DNA of 64,000 bases, taken from contig OX465597.1 in assembly GCA_950022295.1 (NCBI GenBank), positions 181,720,516-181,784,515 on the forward strand, written 5' to 3'. Below the pieces are notes generated by a model, which made no database searches, was not told the origin of the DNA, and saw only the letters and a list, made by a program, of their open reading frames with translations. How positions within the stretch are numbered: the first letter of the stretch is position 1; every line of letters starts with the position of its first letter. This stretch comes from Bromus sterilis. Taxonomy: Eukaryota; Streptophyta; Magnoliopsida; Poales; Poaceae. Below are positions 33,146 through 43,385 of the stretch, one piece after another. A program made the translations under genes and the position numbers.

Positions 33146-36100
33146 TTCTTCTGCAGGGCTATGTCTCCGGTGGATCCGAATGGGTCATGGATAGTGGATG
33201 TACAAATCATATGACCGGAGACAAAGAGTTGTTCGCCGAGGAAAAACTATCTGAATCTTCACAGAAATATATTACCTTCGGTGACAACAACAAAGGGAAA
33301 GTACTTGGTTTGGGTAAAGTTGCTATATCGAAAGAAGAGCACATTGATAAGGTTTTGCTTGTACAATCTCTAGGATATAATCTTATGTCTATATCGAAAC
33401 TTTGTGATATGGATATGCTTGTTCTGTTTTCTGCGTCTCGTTGTGTTGTCTTTTCACAGGATGATTATTCCTTCGTGTTCGAAGGATATCGCAAGGGTGA
33501 TCTTTACGTCGTTGATTTTTCTTCGGGACCTGCTGTGTCCACATGTTTAATGGCCAAAGCCACTTCTGGTTGGTTATGGCACCGAAGACTTGGTCATGCA
33601 GGGATGAAAAATCTTCAAACTCTTATCTCGAAGAAGAACATCGTTGGAATTGATAATGTAAAATTCGATAAAGATCGTCTATGTAGTGCCTGTGAAGCAG
33701 GAAAGATTGCCAAGAAACATCACTCTGCAAAAACCGTCATGACTACTACTCGTCCTCTTGAATTACTTCATATGGATTTATTCGGTCCTCAAAATTATGC
33801 TAGTCTTGGAGGTAACAAGTATGGTCTGGTTATTGTTGATGATTTCTCTCGATATACCTGGGTTTTCTTTCTAGATGACAAGAGCAAGGTTGTTGAAATT
33901 TTCAAAACTTTCGCAAAGAGAGCTCAAACTGAATATGAATTATCTCTCAAGCATATCAGAAGTGATAATGGTACAAAATTCAAAAATACTCATATCGAAG
34001 ATTTTCTTGATGAATATGGCTTTACTCATGAATTCTCGGCTGCTTATACACCGCAACAAAATGGTGTGGTCGAGAGAAAGAACCGAACACTTATTGAAAT
34101 GGCCAGAACAATGCTTGCTGATTACAAGACTCCTATCAGGTTCTGGGCCGAAGCTATCAACACTGCATGTCATATCATCAACAAGGTTTATCTGCATAAG
34201 TTTCTGAAGAAAACTTCACATGAACTCATCACTGGTAAAAAGCCAAATGTGTCTTATCTCAGGGTTTTTGGTGCTCCATGTTATATCAGAGACATGAATC
34301 ACAGCTCCAAGTTCGCCACAAAGGCACACGAAGGTTTTCTTCTAGGTTATGGTTCAAATTCTCACACTTACAGAGTTTACAACTCACATCTTGGCAAAGT
34401 TGTAGAAACTGTAAATGTTCGATTTGATGAAACTAACGGCTCTCAAAAGGAGCAATTACCTCTTAACCTGGATGAACCTCCTTTGGATGAAGTTATCAGG
34501 TACATGGCTATTGGAGATATTCGACCTGTCGATGGAAATGCTCAACAAGCAAACAGGGATGATGATGGTCCAATGTTCCCACACATAGCCCGAGGCGCTG
34601 GAGATCAACATCCTGAAGAAATTGATGCACAGGTCGAAGGAGAACGCATAAACGAAGAATATGCTGAACCCGAAGGAAATGATCCCGAAGGACAAGCTGA
34701 TTCCGAAGATCAACCTGATCCACAAGATGAAGAATCTTTTCCTCGTGTTCGAAGAAGAGTGAATGTCGACTCAATTCTCGAAGAGATTCGTTTACCAGGT
34801 CGTCCCACCACTCATTCTCGTACTCGATTAGCTAACTTCTGTGGAAATTTTTCGTTTGTATCCATGCTAGAACCATCAAAATTCGATGAAGCCATGAAGG
34901 ACTCAGACTGGATGACTGCTATGCTCGAAGAACTTAACCAGTTCGAGAGAAATAAAGTCTGGTCTCTTGTCGATAGACCTAATCCCACGAAGCATAATAT
35001 CATTGGTACGAAGTGGATTTTTCGCAACAAGCAAGATGAAGATGGCATAGTGGTAAGGAATAAAGCTCGACTGGTTGCACAAGGCTACACCCAAATCGAA
35101 GGTATTGATTTTGGTGAGACTTATGCACCAGTTGCTCGTCTTGAATCCATTCGCGTCATGCTTTCTTTTGCCAATTACTATGGTATATTGCTATATCAAA
35201 TGGATGTCAAAAGTGCATTTCTTAACGGTGAAATCGAAGAAGAAGTGTATGTTATGCAGCCACCAGGTTTTGAAGACCCAAAGAATCCTGATAAGGTGTA
35301 CAGATTGCACAAGGCCCTATACGGGTTAAAGCAAGCACCTCGTGCTTGGTATGAAACGCTGAAGGATTTTCTTCTTAAGAAGGGCTTCAAACCAGGAACA
35401 ACTGATCCGACTCTCTTTACTCGTGCATACAAAAATGATCTTTTTGTGTGTCAAATTTATGTCGATGACATTATTTTTGGCTGTACTAACCCTGATATTA
35501 GCGAAGAATTTGCTCGTATGATGTCGAAGAAATATGAAATGTCTATGATGGGTGAATTGAAGTTCTTTCTCGGGCTTCAAATCCGTCAACAGAAGAATGG
35601 CACTTTCATTTCACAAGAGAAGTATCTCAGAGATTGCCTGAAGAAGTTTGATCTTGTCAGATGCAAAACTATCAAGACTCCAATGCCTACGAATGTTCAT
35701 CTAGATGCAGATGAGAAGGGCAAACCTTTCGATCAGAAGAAATATCGCTCGATGATCGGTTCGCTTCTTTACCTTTGTGCATCTAGACCTGACATTATGC
35801 TATCAGTATGTATGTGTGCTCGTTTTCAGGCAAATCCGAAGGAATCTCATCATATTGTTGTCAAGCGAATCCTTCGATATCTGGCACACACACCAACCTT
35901 GGGTCTTTGGTATCCCAAGGGTGCCCAGTTTGATCTCGTTGGTTATTCAGATTCTGACTGGGGTGGTGATCGAGTCGACAGGAAATCTACCTCAGGCACA
36001 TGTCATTTTCTCGGTAGATCTCTTGTCTGTTGGGCCTCGAGGAAACAGAATTGTGTATCTATTTCTACGGCTGAAGCCGAGTATATTGCTGCCGGTTCAT

Positions 36101-36411
36101 GCTGTACTCAGATTCTGTGGCTCAAGCAAACGCTGAAAGATTATGGTATTCTTGTGAAGAAAATTCCATTGCTTTGTGATAATGAGAGTGCAATCAAAAT
36201 TGCTCATAATCCAGTGAAACACTCTCGAACGAAGCATATTGATATTCGTCATCATTTTCTTCGAGATCATGTTCAGCGAGAAGATATTGTTATCAGTCAT
36301 GTTCGCACCGAAGAACAATTGGCTGATATATTCACGAAGCCCTTGGATGAAAAGAGGTTCTGTACACTGAGGTGTGAGTTGAACATCTTGGACTCACGCA
36401 ATGTGCAGTAA
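33145..36411 (+). CDS. Copia pol: protease end, integrase, reverse transcriptase, RNase H (intact frame)
   Basis: Open from 33145 to the stop at 36411, in the -1 frame relative to the end of gag; the first ATG is 33187. Order seen: protease DSGCTNHMTG at the start; gag-pre-integrase WLWHRRLGHAGMKNLQ with CSACEAGK; integrase catalytic contexts HMDLFGP, SDNGTKF and PQQNGVVERKNR; RT with TKWIFRNKQDEDG, MDVKSAFLNGEI, LYGLKQAPRAWYE and the catalytic YVDD (35458-35469); RNase H with YSDSDWGGD, STAEAEY, LCDNESAI and SRTKHIDIRHHF. All catalytic residues I can place are present and there is no internal stop over 1,088 codons. Expression would need frameshift, readthrough or splicing, since gag ends with TAA. 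Confidence 0.92.
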   Translation: MLLQGYVSGGSEWVMDSGCTNHMTGDKELFAEEKLSESSQKYITFGDNNKGKVLGLGKVAISKEEHIDKVLLVQSLGYNLMSISKLCDMDMLVLFSASRCVVFSQDDYSFVFEGYRKGDLYVVDFSSGPAVSTCLMAKATSGWLWHRRLGHAGMKNLQTLISKKNIVGIDNVKFDKDRLCSACEAGKIAKKHHSAKTVMTTTRPLELLHMDLFGPQNYASLGGNKYGLVIVDDFSRYTWVFFLDDKSKVVEIFKTFAKRAQTEYELSLKHIRSDNGTKFKNTHIEDFLDEYGFTHEFSAAYTPQQNGVVERKNRTLIEMARTMLADYKTPIRFWAEAINTACHIINKVYLHKFLKKTSHELITGKKPNVSYLRVFGAPCYIRDMNHSSKFATKAHEGFLLGYGSNSHTYRVYNSHLGKVVETVNVRFDETNGSQKEQLPLNLDEPPLDEVIRYMAIGDIRPVDGNAQQANRDDDGPMFPHIARGAGDQHPEEIDAQVEGERINEEYAEPEGNDPEGQADSEDQPDPQDEESFPRVRRRVNVDSILEEIRLPGRPTTHSRTRLANFCGNFSFVSMLEPSKFDEAMKDSDWMTAMLEELNQFERNKVWSLVDRPNPTKHNIIGTKWIFRNKQDEDGIVVRNKARLVAQGYTQIEGIDFGETYAPVARLESIRVMLSFANYYGILLYQMDVKSAFLNGEIEEEVYVMQPPGFEDPKNPDKVYRLHKALYGLKQAPRAWYETLKDFLLKKGFKPGTTDPTLFTRAYKNDLFVCQIYVDDIIFGCTNPDISEEFARMMSKKYEMSMMGELKFFLGLQIRQQKNGTFISQEKYLRDCLKKFDLVRCKTIKTPMPTNVHLDADEKGKPFDQKKYRSMIGSLLYLCASRPDIMLSVCMCARFQANPKESHHIVVKRILRYLAHTPTLGLWYPKGAQFDLVGYSDSDWGGDRVDRKSTSGTCHFLGRSLVCWASRKQNCVSISTAEAEYIAAGSCCTQILWLKQTLKDYGILVKKIPLLCDNESAIKIAHNPVKHSRTKHIDIRHHFLRDHVQREDIVISHVRTEEQLADIFTKPLDEKRFCTLRCELNILDSRNVQ

Positions 36412-37516
36412 GATCATAACTATCGGTACTATGTATAATACCTTATTATTGTAGTTTACTTTCGTTAATTTTCTGTCGTATTTCTTTTTCGTTTATTTTG
36501 TTCGTTTGGTGTTGTCCTATACACTTATCACTCCGAGTTTTTATCGCTGTTTTTAACCTCGGATTGACTAAGCATCGGACCCCGTTTTCCCTCTATTCTA
36601 TCCCTACCTATTCTGTGCTTTTCTCTCGTGAACATGTACATATTGTACTCGATCAAGATTCCCCTCGAATGTCATTGATTCTGAAGGAAAATCTATCGAA
36701 GTTTTATCTACTTTTATACTCGATGGTCGATGAGTTTGGTCTCGGACGTGGAGAAACTTTCTTTCGGTTCGTTGGGATTTCCCGCGATTACCGCCACAAA
36801 ATCCGTCCGTTGAATGCGGAGAGACGCGAAATCTGCGCCGTTGGATCAGATCTGACAGCTCGGTCAGAACCTCCCTTATAAATACTGATCCACTCCACCG
36901 GCTTAGACATCGCTATTCCTTGGACTTCGTCTCTTCGCCTCCAGAAGCTCTCTCTCTCGCGCGCCGCCGTGTTGTCTCGTCGCCGTCGACTCCCTCGCCG
37001 CTTAACTGCCGGAAGGAAGCCGCCAGAGGCGTTCCCGTCGACGAAGATCATCATCCGCGTCGCCGTAGTCGCCTCACATCACCAAGTTAGGGTATGTGTG
37101 GCTCTGGAGTCGATTCAATCTCGTTCTGTTCATTGTTTCCAGCTTTTGTGTTGATTTTTTTTTCTCTGATTTCTTTTAGGTCTGTTTGATCCGTTTGGAT
37201 CTTTGAAACTTGGGAAATCTGTTTCTAGCTTTTCTGTCGATTCCCCATCTGTCCTTGGTAAGAAATCCCTCGGATTCTCTCACTTAGGCAAATCCTACAG
37301 TATCGTTTCGATAGATTTAATCTTGTGCGATTTATTCATACAAGTTCTTCGTTAGATTTCCACCCGATGAAAATCTAGCCTAGCACTTTCATGAAAACTT
37401 GCGATAAGACAAATCTCTCGAAAAGATTGCTGCATTCAAAATGTTTTTCCTCGAAATTGTTGGTACTTGTTCACAACTTTCCTATATTCCCTCGTATCCT
37501 TCTTTTTCGCAGGAAA
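36412..37516 (+). promoter_or_regulatory. Promoter-like region with leader intron before the third Copia ORF
   Basis: After pol come ~460 bp of T-rich sequence. A plant-promoter-like segment follows: ccgttggatcagatctgac (36840 region) and a TATA box TATAAATA at 36877-36884. Next is a CT-rich, GC-rich leader (about 36910-37091) without any ATG. A donor GTATGT at 37092 and an acceptor TTCTTTTTCGCAG ending at 37512 bound a possible 421-base intron. The ATG of the third ORF follows four bases later (GAAAATGG). Several ATGs lie inside the supposed intron and would be removed by splicing. Sequence pattern is seen; promoter and splicing are inferred. Confidence 0.55.
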
Positions 37517-40500
37517 ATGGCGGGTAACGAAGGAAATATTAGAGTTCCCAAGCGTGTGGGAGGCCGAACAAGAATCACCAATAACTCTGAAGGTTTGTCT
37601 GAGGAAGTGATCATTGAAAAGAATTTGAGAACGCCGTCTGGTTCTGAGGATGATCGTACAAGAGAAAATCGTCTGCAAGAGATTCGAAGACTTCAAGCTC
37701 TTCGTTGGTATGAATACAAGTCTCTTATTCCTCGTTGGGAGAGGCTGTTTGCTATGAAGAATCCTTGGGTTGATGTCAAAGCTCTAAGGCCAAAGTGGAC
37801 GAAATTTAATCGACCACCTCCTTCAGCTGATGCTCACCCTTCTGCCCTCAAAACTCCTGATGATTTTAAAGAGCTCGTTGAAGCACGTGAACTTCGAGCA
37901 CAAAAGAGGAAAGAAGCTAAAGCTCGAAAGGAAGCAGCTGCTGCTAAAGCTGCCGAAGAAGTTGGCCCTAGCGCCAAACCGAAGGGTGGCAAGAAGTTAG
38001 CCAAGAGACAGAAAAAGGTTGTAATAGTTTCACCTCCTGATGCAAGCTCCGAAGGAGAAGCTAATTCAGATGATCAAGACCCTGGTACAGAGGCTGATGT
38101 TGAGGACTTACCTCTGAAGAAAAAGCCGAGCAGTAGAGGCATAAGGATCCAGGAGCCAGCTCCACAGGCTCCTCGAGGAAATATTGACTTGACCAACTTG
38201 GTCACAGATCCACCTATTTCATCTGCTCCACCTGTTCCTGCTCGCCAATCAAAACCTTCGGCTCCATCGAAGGGAAAGCAAGCTCAAGTTGGTGAAGATG
38301 ATGAAACGCTTATTCAGCGAAAGGAAAGACTGGCCAAGCAAAAGGAACAAGAGGAAAAAGACTTGATTAATTCTAAGCTCCTAAACTTTCACAGTCAGCC
38401 CGAGCATAAAAAGGCTCTGGTTGCTCAACAACTGGGCATTCTTCACTTGGTCAGTGAAAAGTATCGTCGACAAATTTCTGAAGGCACTATTCCTAGTGAC
38501 CCGAAAGAAAAAGTCGTGGCCCCCAGTGCCACCGAGCAAGTTGTGACTCCCACAGTCACGAAAGAAAAAGTGATAGCCCCTAGTGCCTCGAAGGATAAAG
38601 CAGTGGTCTCAAAACCCATTGCTGCTGCCAAGGCCACCAAGGAAGCCGAAAAGAAAGCCAAAGAGGCAAGAAAGAAGGCTCAAGCTGCTCCAGTTCCTTG
38701 AGCTGCACCAGCTCCTGCCCCTGTTGCACCCGCTGTTTCCGGTCCCCGTGCCGATGAAGAGAGTTCCAATGAAGGAGAATCAAATGCCAATGCTCCTTGG
38801 GATGCTGCACATATATCTCACATTCTCTGGAAAATGGCTACTACACCGAGCAAAGTCACTTCCGAGGATGATGTTCCTGCTGAAATCCAAGAGCATGTTG
38901 CTCGATACATGATACGCTGGGAAGGCTACATCACCCAGGATCGAAAGGATAAGGAACAAGTCAGGTTTTACACCAGGAAACTCCAAGAGGAAACCGAGGA
39001 CATTGAGTCCCGAAATTTTTTCAAGTCCAAGATTGCATCTGCTGAAGCTTCCCGGAGGACTCAGAAGGAAAATTTAACTGCTGTGTTTGACAAGGTAAAA
39101 CAAGTTGTGTCTGCTGTTTGCAAAGAGCATAATGATGCTCTGTTCCAAAGACAATCTCGAAAGAGAAAGTCTGCTGCCCCAACCTCTGAGCGTGGGACGC
39201 CAGAGATCGAGAAGAACGCCAAGAAGGCCAAGTCCACCGAGGTCGTTGCTACCACAGAACGACAAGAAACTGAACCAAACCCCACCAAGCAACCCACTCC
39301 TCCCCGTAAGAAAACTCCACCACCTCGCCAAACAAGTTCACCGCCTCGACAAACAACTCCACCCCCTCGTCAAGCTACACCTCCACCCCTCCAACAAACA
39401 CCTACACCTCCACCCCGACAAAAAACACCTCCACCTCCACCTCCATCTCCACCCTGTCAACCCTCACCACCAAAAGCCTCGCCACCACCTCCAAACCCAC
39501 CATCTCCACCTCATGTCATTCCATCGACCACCCCCGCCACTGAAATCCAAGCTCATGCAGAGACCGAGCAAGTTGCTCGTGTCGAGCAAGAAACTCAAGT
39601 CCAGAAAGATTACTCTTCTGCCCGGACTATGACTGAAGGAGAAGATGTTGATGTTGACATCACGACAGTTTCCTCTCGACGAGATCCTGTCGTAAGCAAT
39701 AGTTCTGGAGATGACAGTTCAAGTGATAATTCTTCATCCTCCTCATCCAGTTCTTCGAACGAAGAAATGGTTGATGCGTTTGCTCAATTTGATGAAGACT
39801 TGGAGGCCATGGAAATTGAAGAGGCCGCACAAAATGCTCAAACCGACGAAGGAGATGCCGTCGTAGCTCAGGCCGAGGAGAATGCTCCTACAGTCATTCC
39901 GGCTTAGGATATCGTAAACATTCCATCATCTATCTCTCGACCTGCTAAACCAGAGTTCCAGATGCCAGATAATGCTGCTGAGGTTTTTCCCATTGATGAG
40001 CTGCTTCACTCTGCTCATCCGAGAGAAATGCTGCCTTTGTTCCGCTCAGATGTTCCTCGTGGAGGTCCCATCTTCAAAAGGCGCGAACACAAGCCATTTT
40101 TCTTCGGTACCAATCCCTACGAGAAGCCCAGAAGTGCTTATTCTCTTCGGTTTTGGACCCAAGAGCAAGCTATCTACTATACTCGTGTGTTGTACAACAA
40201 GGCAAGAGTTTTCCAGCATCAATATCTTGATATGCCTTCGGTGTACTCCACTACTTGTTTCAAGAACATTGCCGAGACAATTGATAGCCTGCATGCTCAC
40301 AAGATGTTTGCTCTCGATTGTGGTTACAATCCCGAGCTTATCAAACAGTTTTATGCAACACTTTATGTCTCTGGAGATCCTGAGAACTCGAAGACATGGA
40401 AATTTGACTATATGATTCAAGGCCAAGTTTTTCACATGACTGTCGACCAATTTCTGGCTATCATCAATTTACCTCGGTTCAAAGGATTACCTCACAAACT

Positions 40501-41572
40501 TCATGACTTACCTGCTGCAACTCCTGCTGAATTCTCTACGCTGATGGATCCAGAAGTCGTAGGAGATCACTACCCCACTGAGCCGAAGCCAAGACACTTG
40601 GTATTTGAAGCAAAGGCATGGTTTTATATTCTCTCGAAGACTTTGATGCCAATGCTTGATGTGCACGATAATTTTCCAATTCCAAATGATGTGCAACTTG
40701 CCCTGTTGAAGTTAGTCCACGGTCATCCCTTCGATTTTGAAGACTACTTCCTCAGAACTTTGGTGTCTTGTGCTGATGACCACAATTCCCACAAGCCATA
40801 TGCACCATGGCTGATGGAAATCTGCAATTACTCTCGGGACGTGCCATTCCCCGTATCTATTTACCCGAAGATTTTCACTCCACCTGTTCGAGAAGTATCG
40901 CAGGTTGTTGCTCGACCCAACGACCCTTTTGCTGAGCACACTGGCATCCGCGCCCACTTAACTGAGCGCAATATTCGCTCGAAGTTTATCAAGCCAGTGC
41001 ATCATATGGAAGTTTCTCTTCGGTCCCAGCAAATGCTTCAACATCACATTGATCAAGATTTTATTCAGAAGCAAGCTCTGATGGATGAGATCAATCACTT
41101 GCGTAACATTACCATCAACAACAATCAGATGTTGCGTGAATGCCTTCGCCGTGATTGGAAAGGTCTTCGGAAGTTCAATTCCCTCGGTCAACTTCAACGT
41201 TGCAGGTTCGAAGACTATCCTCCCCATCTGAACAGGAATTGGACCAATGATGATCGAGTAGATCGACCGGATCCCAATATTCCTCGCCTACCGAAGAACA
41301 GAGATGTGCTAAGTGTCGATGATTATTATCATATCACTTTGGACACCTTCTCCTCCGACTCCGAACAAGAAGAAGCCCCTCCTGAACGTCAACCGCGAGT
41401 TTCCTCGCCTCTTCCTCGAAGCCCCCGGACTCCGCCGGAATCGCAGCTGGAATCTTCTGGAGATCAACACTCCTTCCGCACTAAGATCACTCCTCCAGGC
41501 GCTCGTCCAATTCGTCATGCTCCAACGCTCGCTGAATCTTCTCGTCGTCGCCGGAGCCAGCCTCGCGAGTAG
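37517..41572 (+). pseudogene. Third Copia ORF (Sirevirus 'env-like' position), ~1,350 codons with two stops
   Basis: One frame from ATG 37517 (MAGNEGNIRVPKR) to the stop at 41570-41572, interrupted only by TGA 38699-38701 and TAG 39905-39907. Both fit C-to-T changes (CGA, CAG). Parts in order: basic N-terminus; Lys/Ala/Glu-rich helix (~37880-38010); charged linker; KEAEKKAKEARKKAQ; a domain with YMIRWEGYITQDRKDKEQ (~38900); a Pro-rich stretch of PPRQ/PPPP repeats (~39290-39530); a Ser/acidic run; a folded C-terminal domain (~39960-41250) with YNPELIKQFYATLYVSGD and VFHMTVDQFLAIINLPR. The last part resembles the putative plant transposon-protein domain Transposase_32. I see no signal peptide or membrane helix, so an envelope role is not supported. 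Function unknown. Confidence 0.75.
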
Positions 41573-42121
41573 GGATTTCTTTCGACCCTATTCTCTCGAT
41601 CTTTTTGTACGTTGTGACAAAAAGGGGGAGATGTAGTGGCATCGAAGAAATTAGTTTGCCTACGGGGTTAAGGGTTTTGCATTCCATTCGATAAACTCTT
41701 GATTTTGAGGTTTCTGAGTAGTTTCAACAAACTTTCGATTCTCATTCGATCTGGTTGTAACTAACTCTAAGTAGGACTGTGAACTGCTACTCTTTTCGTA
41801 AGATATCTATCTGTTGCTTGCTATACTTAACCATTTTTGCAGGAAGTTATCTTTCATATAAGTTCACAGGTCATTCGAGGAAATTGCATACTTCACATTG
41901 GATACTATCTGGAATGCAATTTCTCTCGCTAAGATTTTTGATGTTTTTCCCTCGACACTACGTGTAAAATATGCACTTCACAGGAAATCTTTATCTTCCG
42001 TGCATACATCAAGGGGGAGTACTTCATCGATCTCAGCACTGGTTTATCATCGAAAACTCAAACTTTTTCAAATTATTTATCGATGCCTGTTTTTTCAACA
42101 ATCGTCCAAAAAGGGGGAGAT
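41573..42121 (+). other. Copia 3' untranslated region with repeated polypurine tracts
   Basis: AAAAAGGGGGAGAT occurs at ~41618-41631 and again at ~42108-42121, immediately before the 3' LTR; a shorter aagggggag is at 42011-42019. The last is the working polypurine tract for plus-strand priming. Repeated tracts in this position are a known Sirevirus trait. No gene seen in the ~550 bp. Confidence 0.8.
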
Positions 42122-43385
42122 TGTAAGAGAAAGTTTTGCCCCCGAAGGTTTTGGACATTGTTGGACAAAGCATAAGTGGAACTAATATTGTTTTCGAGTA
42201 TAAACAGATACTTAGGTTCCGAAAGAATGGAGTTTGCAAGTAGAAGGTCGAAGGACAACTCGCTGCAGTGAAGCTGCAGTTATCTACCGAAACCTTTGAA
42301 GGAAGACGACCCCTAAAAATGTTGTCGAAGAAGCTGTTTCTCTCGAGCAAAAGCGCAACGAGGAGAAAGATGAAGCTGGTCGAAGACTTAGTCTTTTTGC
42401 TAGTTTCTCTTTATTTCTTGAGTCGTAGGAAAAACCGTACTATCAAGAGGGGTTTGCTAGTTGAGATCTTTGTCGAAGTGAATTTGCTCTTCTCAATCAA
42501 AACCCACAAAAGCCTACCGAGAGAAATCTCACCGAGTCGAGCGAATAGCTCGAAGGCAAAGTCATTGCACTTCGTGCCTTCGAAAGAGAACTCGTTCGGT
42601 GAGTCAGCTTACTTGTTCCTCAAGTAAAGTTGCGCAGTGATTGGAATCCGACCGTTGTGGACACACTTCAAGCGGTTGCATCGCGTCACTTCAGTCATTT
42701 TACCCATCGGGATCGCCAACTATAAATACCCCGCACCTACCCGCCATTTCGGGTTGGCTGCTCCACTGAAGTTTCTCAGACAGAAGTCTGAGAGCATCCC
42801 AAAGAGATCCATCGAGAGAAAATCTACACCCAAGTCTGAACTGAGTTGAGCAATTCACTATGACTTAGGTTGAGATTAGCCGATCCTTTTATCTTGGAGA
42901 ACTGCAAGTCTCCTAGACGGTTAGGCGTCGCCTGTCAAGCAGTCGAAGAGTAATTGTCACTGCTGAAGGAAGTTTGTAAAGGTCTGGGAGATGTCCTGAA
43001 TCATCTACCACGAGTGAAAACTGGACAATCTCGAGGAGTTTGTTGAAGTGGAGAATAGGACGGAGAGAGTTTTGCTCCAGGTGTTCAATCACCAGTCCCT
43101 CCAACCAGACGTAGCACTTTGCAGAGTGTGAATTGGTTTACCAAACATCACTGTGTCAGGCTCGTTTTCCTTCTAGCATTTACTTCTAGTATTTACTCGT
43201 AGCCTGTTTGTCTTCGATGTTTTCCTTCGCTACAAATCCTTTCGAGCCTTGCATTACTTTCGATACTGTATTTCCTTCGAGATGTCTTTAGTCCTACGAT
43301 GTTTACATGATTTCCTTCTAAGTTCCTTAGAATTTTTAGAAGTGATCATTCACCCCCTCCCCCTCTGATCATTCTTGAGCTTTCA
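42122..43385 (+). repeat. Copia 3' LTR
   Basis: TGTAAGAGAAAG to ...GAGCTTTCA, followed by aatct. TATA box at 42721-42728. Contains 16 bases (gcaacgaggagaaaga) missing from the 5' LTR. Confidence 0.92.

Larger units (their letters stand above)
29230..43385 (+). mobile_element. Copia element of the Sirevirus (Maximus-like) type, complete
   Basis: 5' LTR 29230-30477 (1,248 bp), internal domain 30478-42121, 3' LTR 42122-43385 (1,264 bp), total 14,156 bp. Target duplication aatct at 29225-29229 and 43386-43390; the empty site is visible at 53224-53228 in the sister LTR. The LTRs differ at 25 positions by my count (~2.0%) plus one 16-base indel. Sirevirus traits seen: Met-tRNA PBS, gag with CCHC knuckle, protease-integrase-RT-RNase H order, a long third ORF after RNase H, and repeated polypurine tracts. 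Size and organisation resemble the Triticeae family Maximus; the name is not verified. Confidence 0.88.

Noticed and set aside
37517..41572. Retroviral-type envelope protein
   Set aside because: Position fits the 'env-like' ORF of Sireviruses, but no signal peptide, membrane helix or fusion motif is visible.
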